The translations under genes were made by a program, and so were the position numbers. Shown in pieces: positions 1 to 11,900 of a stretch of 64,000 nucleotides of DNA. The stretch's first letter is position 1. Every line of letters begins with the position of its first letter. Where the stretch lies: positions 37,158,616 through 37,222,615 of the forward strand of contig NC_067196.1 of NCBI RefSeq assembly GCF_000699445.3, written 5' to 3'. This DNA is from Schistosoma haematobium. Lineage: Eukaryota > Platyhelminthes > Trematoda > Strigeidida > Schistosomatidae. The notes beneath the pieces are model-generated. The model did no database searches, was not told the DNA's origin, and saw only the letters and a program-made list of their open reading frames with translations.

Positions 1-840
1 AATTGTTTAGCGGCAGTGGTCTTGGAACATGAACAGTGTTAGACGTACTGTCTACAAATAAACACCAAACTTACTTAAAGCTATCTTATAATATATGACA
101 GCAACAGCATCAATGGCACATATTTTTCCTATTTTTATTCAGACTGACTTGAATCAGTACACTCATTAGAAACAGGCAACTCTACTTACTAAACTGATCT
201 GTTTCGTTACAGGCTTCAAGTACTATACTTAAGTATACCATAATTCTTTCAACTAAACTGAATTATATGACAACCAAGAATAATAAACTGAGCAAGTGTC
301 ATAGTTATTGTTTCATTTGCACAGACATATTGCTCAAAGTAGTTAAATGGACATAACTTCAGCCGATAAAACCAAAACACGAAATATAGGCAAGTCGAAC
401 TTACCTAACAGAAGACAAAGGATATATAAGTTGCTTTCAGGCTTAAGATATCAGTCATAAAAACATATTTTACAGTACAACAAACCTTTCTTCAGTAAAA
501 ATATGCACTCATGGTCTATCTGGAAACAATCAACTATGTGATTAAACTCACTATGACTTGAGATATCATCCCAGCGTGCAATGAACGTACAGTGTAACGC
601 AGTCAGATGTAGCGAATAAAAATTACAACCAGAGCAAAATTAACAACACAATCTAGTTATTTAACAAAAAATACGTTAAGAAATGACAAATTCTATGATT
701 ACTTGAACGCACAGATGACCGATATTACACTGGGCGATAGATTAAGCTTACATGGTTGCGTTGCGGATAATATCACCCTTTTAGAATAGATTATTCTTGT
801 CTCACTAACCCATTAGTCGTTCATGAAAGCTGGTGAGCTC
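1..840. other. AT-rich intergenic DNA, no gene seen
   Basis: No open frame of note, no splice-bounded exon with recognisable protein similarity and no repeat shared with the rest of the window was found here. It lies upstream of the CR1-like fragment that starts near position 850. Confidence 0.5.
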
Positions 841-849
841 TTAAGGACC

Positions 850-1980
850 GAAAGCTACCTGTAAACGTAGCCTACATTAACTTCAGCATAGCTTTTGACA
901 AAGATCCGCACAACCGGCTAATATATAAGCTAAGAAACGTCGGGATGGGTGGCAATCTATTGGTGTGGATAAAAGACCTCGTAGTTGGGCGCCAACAAAG
1001 AGTACGGGTGAACTCAAAGCTATCAAGCTGGAAGACTGTGTTTAGTGGAGTGCCTCAGGGTACAGTTTTGAGGCTAGTGTTATTCCTTTTGTATGTAAAT
1101 GACCCTCCTCGTCTCCTATCATCATCGATCTTGCTATATGCTGACGATTTCAAGGTATGGAGAACGATGTGATGTAAGGGTGATAGCTTGGAACTCCGAA
1201 ATGAGCCGGAGAAATTGTCTGAATGGTCTCAAACCTGGCAGTTCCCAATATGTACTCCTAAGTGTATTGTGATGCATATCGGTCATCAAGGTACACACAC
1301 ATACACGATGAATAACACTGAGTTACCTGATGTCCAGGCACACAATGACTTAGGAGTCATCGTTATCCAAGACATAAAAACTACTGCACACCGCCGTGCA
1401 ATATCCGTCAAAGGTTCTAGAACTTTGTGGTCAATACGTAGGGCTTCTAATCATGTCGACGCTAAAACGCTTTTGACTTAGTATACAGCGTTCGTTCGTT
1501 CTAAACTTGAGTACTGCATACAAGAGGCTAGCACCTGCTTAAAAAAGATAGTGAGCTTTTGGAAAAGGTTCAGCGAACAGCAACTAAGCTGAGTCCCGGA
1601 ATAATGAAGCTTCCGTATGATGCTCGGCTGGCTAAGCTAAACCTGTTCCCGTTGTCATAACGAAGAATTAGAGGCGACTTGATTGCAGTTTTCAAATTGC
1701 TTAGTGATAAATTTACACCTGATATGCCCTAATTTTTTTGTCTTCCAAAACAGAGAATTTACGAGGACACTCCAAAAAACTTCACAAGCCCCGGACAAAT
1801 TACTTGCCAGCTGACTGTCAACTTTCCAATCGAATTTTCAATGAGTGGAATGCATTAACTAAGCACGTGATTGAGGCTCCATCCGTCGACCCTTTCAAAA
1901 GAAAGTTTGATCAGCTGAGAGACTATAATTGCCAGGAATTACTCAGGCCATCACACCTCCTGTCCTTTCCAAAATGAAAC
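850..1980 (+). mobile_element. CR1-like non-LTR retrotransposon fragment (decayed RT)
   Basis: This is the 3' half of a reverse transcriptase reading frame of the CR1/jockey type. The frame 945-1172 holds RT motif B (GVPQG) and the catalytic YADD at 1137-1148. After a stop at 1170 the same frame resumes at 1188-1481, and a shifted frame 1738-1977 carries the C-terminal part with the LHKPRTNYLP signature. At least one frameshift and two in-frame stops make it dead. The start is inferred from an AFDK-like motif A remnant just before 905. A related 3' fragment lies at 54840-55140. The 5' half is missing, as is usual for LINE insertions. Confidence 0.8.
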
Positions 1981-3430
1981 TGAATTTCGCGACAAAATCT
2001 CAGACCTGTTATGGTAAATCTGGTTGGTTTGTCCATAAATTATAGTCTCGTTCAAACTGCATCAGGAGTCGGAAACAGATTAGAGGAACGAATTGCTCAT
2101 AGCTAAGATGGCTTTGATTTCAGATTGTTTCTATTGTCTTAAAATGAAATAACAATAGTAATTTTTGCTATCTACATGATGTTTTTTGAAATGAATTAAT
2201 AATTGACCAGGTTTCTTCACACTTTTAAGTCTGATTATTCATTGTTGTTTGTTACCAGCTTCACGTTGTCACAGATCTATGAAGTGACCTAATTAATTTG
2301 TGTTTTATAGTAAGCAGTACATGGAATAAACGTCAAGCAAGGAATGAAATTTGAGTGCTAACAGTCGTATTTCGAATCTTTGCGGTACGCTTCCCAAGTA
2401 AGCGGGTGGTGCTGAACCATGGTTCAGCAATATTTGACTTGAGTAGTATGTGAAGCAGTATGAAACAACAATTTATGACTAAAGGAACTTTTCAAGTGTC
2501 ATATTCGTTTATTGTGCTCGTGTTCCAGTCCAATGTTGTGTCAGAATGTAGTTGCTCAATAGTAACCATATGGACCCAAACAACCAAATAGGGCAAATAA
2601 AGGCGAACAAAGGGGAAATAAAGGAGTAAATGCTTTGGAAGATAAAGGAGAAAACGCATCAGGATGTCGCCTTTTTCGCCAGTCCGGGGAAAATACTGCG
2701 GATTTCCCCCTTTTTGCCGCTTTGTCGATAAATTGCCGACTTTTCGCCTAAATATCCGCTGAATTGTCTACTTTTCGCCTAAATTCCTGCCGAATTGCCT
2801 AGTTTACGCCTAAATGTCCGCCAAATTGTCTACTTTTCGCCTAAATACACACAGAACTCCCTATTTTCGATCCATTGACATAAGCTACAACATATTCAAT
2901 ATGCTTTAGCTTATTGAACAATTAAACCACCGATAATTGTTCAGTGTCTTACTGAAAATATACATCCTAACATAGTCAAATTATGACCCATTAAGAATGC
3001 ATGTCTATCCAGTTGTTCAGAAAACGAAAACCCGATTAAGTACTCATCCCGGATAATTCATCATAATGGGAAACTCAATGTATAGATGAATAATTTCGAA
3101 GTCATTTGTATGGGATATACATCTTTCACTAAAGTACTTGTCGGCCGTTCATCAGTAAGTGAAAAAGCTACTTTGACAGGTCACAACTACAAATAATGTC
3201 TAAACTGTAGTTAGATTCATAGATAACGTCAGCCTAACGTAATGTCGTTGTATATTACTTGTGTATTCATATTTTCACGAATAAAGTGAAATGTTGTTTG
3301 CTGTCACTTTAAAGCATTGATTGAATAATCTAATCTGGCCAACCTTTATAAAAACTAGTAGTTATTTAATCCCATTTCCTCGGTAGTATGCATATTTACC
3401 AACCGACTAATAGAGTACTGTTTTTGGCCA
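1981..3430. other. Intergenic region upstream of the NTH1 homologue
   Basis: Apart from the 31-bp tandem repeat at 2735-2858 and a purine-rich stretch just before it (about 2575-2650), no gene or recognisable element is seen. The promoter and any 5' untranslated exon of the NTH1 homologue should lie in the right part, but no specific site could be picked out. Confidence 0.4.
2735..2858 (+). repeat. 31-bp tandem repeat, about four units
   Basis: Four consecutive units of 31 bases share the core ttttcgcctaaat followed by a variable ccgc/tgccgaatt-like end. Units start near 2735, 2766, 2797 and 2828. Differences between units are scattered substitutions, and the last unit is the most diverged. 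The DNA before it (2575-2734) has looser gcaaataaagg- and ccgcttt-type motifs, so the array may once have been longer. Confidence 0.75.
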
Positions 3431-3464
3431 CAGGTACCCCAGCCTTCGAACCATTATAAAGAGA

Positions 3465-5833
3465 ATGACGAAAAGAATCCGATCTCAAGAACAAGTTGGA
3501 GTAGGCGATATTGAGGACGGTGTCTCGGAGCATATGAAACGTAAATGGGAACCACCAAACTGGCGGGCTCAACTTAGCAATATTCGAAAAATGCGCGAAA
3601 GTCGCGACGCCCCGGTAGACTCGATGGGTTGCGAAAGATTGGCTGATGAAACAGAACATCCGAAAGTATGGTAGCCTTTGCTAAATATTTTGAAACTCAT
3701 AGACATTCAGATTGCAGGTACTGATAAGTCTTATGTTGTCAAGCCAGACGAAAGATCAAATTACGGCAGCTGCAATGGGGCGTCTGAAGTTGAGAGGGTG
3801 CACGCTTACAACATTGACAAGTATGAAGACAGAAGACTTGCAGGAATTGATATACCCAGTGGGGTTTTATAAGGTAGCATCTAAGTTCGCCAGAGCTTCT
3901 CTTAGACAAAAGCTTTGAATATAAAGAAAACGTGCGAGATCTTAAAGGAAAAATACAACTCAGATATACCAGAGACTGTTGAGGAGTTATGCACCTTGCC
4001 TGGTTAATGTGTTTACATTTTCTATTGACCACTCTAGGTGTCGGTCCGAAAATGGCATATTTAGCAATGCAGTGTGCGTGGAAAAAAGTGACTGGAATCG
4101 GTGTCGATACACATGTACATCGAATTATCAATCGTTTAAAATGGAACAAAAAACCAACCAAATCTCCAGAAGAAACTCGTCTGGCCCTCGAAGAATGGTT
4201 CCCAAGGTAGTAATTGGAATATAATTGGTAAATACCTAAAGAGTTGTAATTCATGTATGTGGGAAACAGTACCGTGCTAGTCGGTTATTTTTTCGTTGGA
4301 ATTTTATCTTTGTGTTAATCTGGACAGGTATATAAATCATTAAAGGAAGGGGGCGTCAATGAAAACCAAACTTTAAGCATCTGATTATTTCACTAATATG
4401 TTTTGTCATTTGTGCATAGAAATCCATTCAACACCAGTTGAGCGTATTTAAAGCCCTTTAAACATCAAAGTGGATACAAAAAAATAGTTGCGGGCCTCGC
4501 CTACTTCGGGTTTTGGCAGACGTTTGGTATTACCAAACCCACGTGGCTTGGTGAAACGTTATAAAACAAATAAGTCGACCACATATTTTGGATTAACAAT
4601 ATTTATTATCGGTGGCTTTATTCAGTACCACGTTTTTGGTGAATTATAAGATTCTTAACAAAAGGTGTTTAATTTTCTTTTTAAAGAGACGGATAACTGC
4701 ATACATACACACGAAAGTTAAGTAGATAAACTACCTATGACAAATTGAAATGTTTGTTAAGATCTGAATCTGTACTTCTTCAATTAGAAACATGTTTGAG
4801 AATACAAGCTATTGACTAGGTTAATTCTGACAATCTGTTCGTCACGATCAATGTCTATTCCCGATTTGCTAGATAAGGTGTTGTAGAGCTTTTTTATTAC
4901 ATTTGCTTGCGTGCATGGATTTTAATGTATTGACGTTTCGTCCTACCCGAAGATATGAATGAGGTGAATGTTTAGTGTCTGATAAAATAACATCTACCAG
5001 GAGTTCGCAAGACTTTAGATTAATGACCCCAAAAGATTCATCACACACCCTGCTAGCTGCCTTCAGCACTCCGCAATACAACATCAAATGGAGACTGCGA
5101 TGATGTTTGCCTAAGTGATTCAACTTGATGCATGACAAATGGAATCATTCAATTCTAAAGAGACTTCCTCATCACTAAAACTTTCGTGCTGTTAAGTATT
5201 AGACGACAAACAAAAAAGATCGGCCCCTGGAAGGGTTGATAACACTGACCAAAGGCTAAAAATAACCATAGATCAAGCGCCCGAAAACTGAGTTTCTTGT
5301 TATTTATAATATATGGAGATAACCTATCCTTCTTTTAGTCTCGTGACAATTTTTACGTTAAGAACTAGTTCAGGAACTAAAGAATATTGACCTCTCAAGT
5401 TATGTACGACAAAAGTAACTTAAGCTGCAGCCTTTGCCATGCTTAAGTCTTTCGAATGCATCCTGTTATTTTGAGTAAAAAGTCTCGGAGCTGGAGTAAT
5501 TACATAAATTTTTTAAATGACTGGGCACTTAGATTTTTTTGTCGTCACTGTACGAACCATGAAAGTAAGATATGGCAAAATGATTAACTCCAGTGATCTT
5601 TATAGGAAAATGTAATGCAGAAAACCAGGAATTATTTGGCTTTATGGTCATACACATACGCTCACTAACTAATTTCGATTACTTTCAGGGAACACTGGGA
5701 TGAAATTAATTGGTTACTAGTCGGTTTTGGCCAACAAATTTGTCGCCCAGTAAATCCAAACTGTAAAGAATGTTTAAATCTATCAATTTGTCCATCTGCG
5801 TCGAAATTTCATACGAAAACAAAGAAGATCTAA
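3465..5833 (+). CDS. NTH1: Endonuclease III homologue (NTHL1-like), five exons
   Basis: Bifunctional DNA glycosylase/AP lyase that starts base-excision repair of oxidised pyrimidines in nucleus or mitochondria. Exons: 3465-3665, 3703-3873, 3906-4002, 4038-4206, 5689-5833; total 783 nt, 260 aa. All introns are GT-AG; the first three are only 37, 32 and 35 nt, the last 1482 nt. Phases join without a break. Visible features: WEPPNW near residue 25, LSSQTKDQ in the glycosylase core, the helix-hairpin-helix LPGVGPK with catalytic Lys161, VDTHVHR with Asp180 (19 residues apart, as in NTHL1), and four iron-sulphur cysteines 231, 238, 241 and 247 in the C-X6-C-X2-C-X5-C pattern. The start is uncertain: an acceptor-like ccacag ends at 3433 and the frame is open upstream to that point, so an N-terminal exon (possibly with targeting signals) may be missing. 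The last exon is also present, identical as far as I can read, at 46964-47108. Confidence 0.9.
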
Positions 5834-5986
5834 TTTGAAGATCGACAATTTGCATTTATCTCCCATTTCAACTACTACAAAATACTTTCTGAGATCATAA
5901 GTTATTTTTTTTAATAAATAAAGCAATCATAATCAAAGCTCGTATGTTCCAGATTCAATTCGTGAACAGATTTGGGGTTTATTACT

Positions 5987-8900
5987 TCAACTATGCTTGT
6001 TAGATACGGACCAAACTGAAAGATAAGGGAATGAAACAATATATTATAAATTTACACAATATGTATATTTAGTTATTGGAAAACCTGCATTTCTTTAAAT
6101 ATTGATTTACCAACGGAATAACAATTATCTGTCAAGAAATTGATTATAATTTATTTTTGTCAAGTTTAAGTAGTAAGTAAATTTCGTAAAATCAGAAATG
6201 TATTCGTTATGATTGACACGGGAAATGTAAGTGATGAACCAAAGCCCTGTGAAGAAACAAACCAGACTATTGTATATAGAAGTGCAGTTCCCAGATGTAT
6301 TGATGAAATGGTGCGCAAATTTGTTCTTGTGCGTTTTGTAACAAGTTCGCCTATTAGATGATAAGGTTTGATGGTACAACAGAGAACGCGCTGCTACTAC
6401 ACTAGTTTATGCAGTATGGTAATATCAGTGCCATTGACAAAGTTTGTGTACATACACATACTCGATAGGGTGGATGAATTACAACATTAAATATGAGTTG
6501 GTTACATAAGCTAATATGGTTTTTAGTTATTTCTCATACTCGTCAAGTGCTCTATCAACTTCCACACGTTTGACTTCATCTTGTTATCTTTCTTCAACTT
6601 CGCGACCGTTATAGAGCCTTCTTTTACCCATGATAAGGTGTAATCTTCCTATTTTCCAACAGATTGTTATATTTGCTAACCTATCAGCTATGAATATGGT
6701 GACACAGCTTGAGTAAATGATATCGTCGAAAAGGAGATTCATTTAGCTGAATTGTTTGAAAATCTAGAACTCAAGATATCGAGTCGTAAATGAAGTTTAA
6801 CACCACGACTGCTTACATAAAGGTCAGAGAATCAGCCAAGACATTCAAATTTGTTTGTTTATTTGAACACATAAATATTGGTACAAGAGAGCGCCAATAT
6901 ATATGCGCCACACAAAACAATGAGAATTCGAAGAGAAATAGAAAAGAAAAGAACAATAACGAAGAGATTGGTGTAAGGTAGTGTGGTAGTAATGAGGGAA
7001 CGCAAAGGTACAATCGGAAGAAATCTTTCAGGTAAGGGAGACACAACCACTTTTTATGAAGAAAGTAAAAGAAGATTACAGCAGGATCGCCACTGGCTTC
7101 TATTCTGAGCCATATCTGATAACGTCTCTAGCCACTGTGTAGCACCATCTCTCAGACCCCAACCAGGGAGTCGTAAAGGACCAACAGGAGCCAGTCCTTT
7201 GCAGCTTTCTTTCATACCACGACACCATGTCATATACTGACCACCTCCGCTTTTTCCAACCAGTCCCAGAGTCGGCAAATAATGCACGACGTGGAATTCT
7301 CTGGGACGACATTCGGAGAACATGTCCAAGCCACCGAAGTCGGTGTTTCAAGATGGTGACACCAATTGAATTATCATCTCTGTGTCCGAACACACGATGC
7401 CGAACCTCTGCATCACTGACATGGTGTTGCCACTGAATGTCAGCAATCCTTCGGAGACAGCGATGATCGAACACAGAGAGTCGTCTAACGTCCTCAACTC
7501 GGAGTGGCCAGGTTTCACAAGTATAGAGCAAAACTGCTCTAACCGATGCGTTGTAAATCCGATCTTTTACGGCCAGACTGACATCACGAAGGCGCCAAAG
7601 ACGGCCCAGATTGGCATAAGCCACTCTGGCTTTCACTATACGTGCATTGATCTCATCACTCACACCCCCACCAGCACTTATGCAGCTACCCAGATACACG
7701 AACTTCTCGACTACGTCTATCTGCTCACCATCCAGAGTGAGTACAGGATTGGAATCCTGCCAGTCTTGTAGAAGTACTTTGCACTTCGAAGGTGCAAAGC
7801 ACATACCATACCTACGGACACTGATTGTCAACTGATTAAGTGCGGATTGCATGCCTTGAGCATTATCGCACAGTAAGACAATATCGTCCGCATACTCAAA
7901 GTCGAGAAGTCTTTCTCCAGGCAACAGATCCACACCACCATTACTTACATTCATCAGAGCTGTTTCCAGAATGTCATCGATGGCAAAGTTGAAGAGGAAT
8001 GGTGAGATTGGGCAACCCTGCCTAACCCCACTGCTCGAATGGAACAATGGAGAGAGGTGGTTGTATGCCCTCACTCTGCCTGAGGTGTTTGTATATAGGG
8101 CTTTTAGAATGTTAATAAACTTCTCAGGCACACCCTTCTTCAATAGACAATCCCAGAGAACAGTCCTGTCCAACGAATCGAAGGCAGCCCTGATGTCAAG
8201 AAATACTACGATTGTTGGCCTTTGATAAGTATGACGGTGTTTTAACATTTGGCGGAGGGTGAAGATATGATCAATACATCCTCGACCAGAACGAAACCCA
8301 GCCTGCTCCTCGCGAGTCAATCTTTCTCGGGTTTTGAACAACCTACGAAGTATGACGGAAGCCAATAGTTTGGACGCAATCGGAAGTAGACTTATCCCCG
8401 ATAGTTGTTACAGGAACGACGTGAACCCTTTTAAAGATAGGGACAACTATCGACTCATTCCATGACGTTGATACACTCTCTAGTTCCCAAACCTTTGTAA
8501 ACAACGTCGTCAATTCCTTAGTCAAAATGTCACCACGATCTGTAACGCTTCAAGAGTTGGAGTTCCTTGCGGACTTCCTCCTCATTTGGTGGATCAGTCG
8601 TCACCGGCCATGGAGGGCAGGACAGTCTGACCGATGTTGCCGGAGCAGCAGGCCAGTTGAACTGCCCTTCGAAAATTCTGCCCATCGTCCAAGACGTCGA
8701 TGGATGTTAGTGATTGGCAAAGACATCGTTTCTCACGCCGATTTCTTCTCACTTTGATGGAACTTTCTAATCTAACAGCACATAACCGACTGTTAATGGG
8801 GATCCAATCGACTAGTGCTGCCTCAGCTCTAGCGCTTAGTGCGACACCAACGCCAGCAAGACTAGACGAAGATGCCACAGGGTCCCCGGATAAGCGCACG

Positions 8901-11900
8901 TAAAACAAGCTTTTCGAAGCGACAGATGGAGATCGAATTTGTAGTACTTCGCCAGAGTCTTGAATACGGGTCTCGGATAGACAACAAACATCAATATTAA
9001 GACTTTCCAAAGACATAGCCAGCCCTATCTGTTGTCCGACCTGCATAAATGTGCGAACGTTGAAGGCAGCCAGTTTGAATGGTGCACGTGGTTTCAGAAA
9101 AACTGCTTCAGTTCTCGTATTCGGTGGTAACATACAATTTTCAACCGGACAGTGAATCGAGAACGTTTAGATACAGTCGAATTTCCACCAAAGACGAGCC
9201 GCTGTATAAGTATAAAAGAGGGTGAATAATGTGGAAAATAATAATAACAACAATAATAATAGTATTAATGGTGACAATAATTGTAATGATAATAATTTGA
9301 ATCAATTGCTTGTTTTTCGAAGCGAGAAAAGTAATTTCCATAGACATAGAGAGTTCATCAATTTGTGTGTGGGCTGTGATACTGCCCGGGTGCCCGAACC
9401 GAAGCAGGTGGTTATCTTAGGGGCCACTCCCCGAGCCTTTGACCTAAAGGTCTAACCCACAAGGCAGTGGAGCATCGTAAGGAGATGCAATCCCATGGTA
9501 GCCGGTGACCAACAATTGGTTCATACGCCATTTGTTCCTGCAGGATACTGGAGCCCATGTACACCATTGATTTGTGATCCAGTTAAAGCGCCGGATACTC
9601 GCTTTTCGTCCTCTCATTTTCGTAAACAACACCCCCACCACGAGAAGGCAATGAGTAGGACTTCCCTGACAGAAGCTGTATACGCGTGGCCGTGTGAGAG
9701 TATTTCGAGAGGGAGAGCGGACTCTCCCCACTCTCGGCCGTACCAGGGCATTCGGGGGCCAAGTGTATACCCAAGACATTCAAAGCTTTAAGAAAAACTA
9801 AGTAAAGGACTAAAAAGGAATCGTAGTGCAATGTTAGCGAACTGATAACGTACTTCGGGTATTTAACCACTGCTAATATACGACAGGTCAGTATTATTAT
9901 CCTGTTATAAATCACACTATTCAGCTAGTCTTTGTCAGCTTTTGATCGACCAGTGACATTTACTCAAACAGGATATATGCATACAATTTAAACTGATAAT
10001 CCACATATTCTTTTCTTGCAACGTAATTTTCACTTTCTGATATTTTGATGTGCATTTACTTATTTTAACCTACTCCTTGTGTTGAGTTATCTATTCAGAC
10101 TTTTTATTATTATCACTACCAGTACATCTGTCATATTACTATCAATTCGTATGTTGGTGTTCTCTGTGTTGTATTGGAAATTCTTGTTTTCTCCCTTGTG
10201 TATGTTGAGGCTTACTGATGCAGAGGCTACTGCTACACTGGCAATCTTTACCTGCATTTGTTGCTGTGTATGGGATAGAAGGGCCAGGTAATCTGCGAAG
10301 CCCAAATCGTCTGGTTGCTTCCAACCTGTCTATTTTATTCCATGCTTCCCTGAGATATGCAGGACTTAAGAGTCCAGTCAACCACCAGTAGAAGAAAGAG
10401 GGACAGTAGATAACCTTGTCTGAGGTCTTCATAATCCAATCGACCACCAAAAAGAAGAGACAGGGGAGAGAAGGCAACCTTATCTGACTCCGATCCTCAA
10501 TCGGAATGAGTCTGTTAGCAGCTGTTTTCAATGCATGACTTTGAACTGTAACCCATCGTATGAATTCCGGACGATGTTGACGATTTTATCAGATACTCCA
10601 TAGTGTTTAAGTTCCCATAATGTTCTCCTATCCACACCGTCAAATGCTTTATAATAGTCAAGGAAGATGATTTATAGTGACGAGTCCCATTTAACTGATT
10701 GTTCAACGATGATCCAGTGTCGCGCATCGTTCTATACACGACCGATCCTTACGAATTCAGCCTGTTGATCTTGAAGTTGGGCGTCTACTGAGTCTCTCAT
10801 TCGGTTCAGCAACATTCTGTTGAAAACTTTTCCCGATAGCGACAGTAATATGATGCCTTTGTAGTCCTCACATTTGCTCAGTTCTCCTCTCTTTGGTATC
10901 TTGACGAGGTCTCCTTTCCAGTCTACCAGAGTCACTTGTTGCTCCTCCCAAATTCTCCGGAATAGAGTGTGGAGCATGCTTGCAGTTGCTTCTATGTCTG
11001 ATTTCAGTACTTCGGCTGGTATGTTTTCAGGTCCTACTGCTTTTCCACTTTTGATTTGTCTGATGGCCATCCTGATCTCTTCGATCGTTGGTGGAGTGAC
11101 ATCTATAGGAGGGTCTGTATGTATTGATTCAACACCCGGTGGATTCAATAGAGCTGGTCTATTCAAGAATTCCTCGAAGTATTCTACCCATCTATTACTC
11201 TGTCCTTGAATTCAGTGACTGGCTTGCCTTCCTTGTTGTTGACCAGTCTCCCTGGTTTACTATATTTCTCTAGCAGTTTCTTCAACGAGTCATGTAGTTG
11301 TCTCATATTTCCTTTTGTTACAGATATTTCCGCTGTCGTTGTCAGGTCTCCCACGAATTTCTGCTTGTCGGCCCTTATGCTCTTCTTCACTTGCTTGTTT
11401 GCTTCTGTGTATTCAGCCTGTGCCTTGACTTTCTGTTTTTGTTCGACTAATGTTAATTGCTGTATTTTTGTTCTTTCCTTGAATCCCGTCCAGGGTTTCC
11501 ATAGAGATCCATTCCTTATGATGATGATCCTTGCGACCCAGCACCTCCTGACACGTTGAAGTTGATGGTTCTTTGATCCCTTTTTAGCTGTCCTCCATAG
11601 AAGTTTCTTCTTCTTTGAGTAGATTTTGTAAGACATGGAACCTGTTGTTGAGAACTATCTTGAATTCGTTAAGTTTGTCAGTATCTCGGAATAAGGTTGT
11701 ATTGAACCTTTGTAATTTTGTTTCCCAGTTGTCCAGTCCTTTAGCTGTAGTTTCATCTCTGTCACAACCAGGTAGTGATCAGAGGCTATGTCAGCTCGTC
11801 TCCTGCTTCTCACACCCTACACTCACCTTTTGAATTTTTCAGTGACAAATATGAACGATCTAGTTGTCTGTAGTGTGGTCCGGTGAGACAAATGCAGCTT

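Noticed and set aside
3739..4254. 171-codon open frame on the - strand
   Set aside because: It is the antisense of NTH1 exons 2-4 and crosses their introns; no independent motif.
7382..7771. 129-codon + strand frame (and its copy at 48657-49046)
   Set aside because: Antisense shadow of the SR2 reverse transcriptase.
9444..9779. 111-codon - strand frame in the SR2 leader
   Set aside because: It overlaps the SR2 5' leader, which also occurs in the internally deleted copies with shifted frames; no domain recognised, so not called as a gene.
11206..11559. 117-codon + strand frame (and its copy at 52485-52838)
   Set aside because: Antisense shadow of the - strand LINE linker region.
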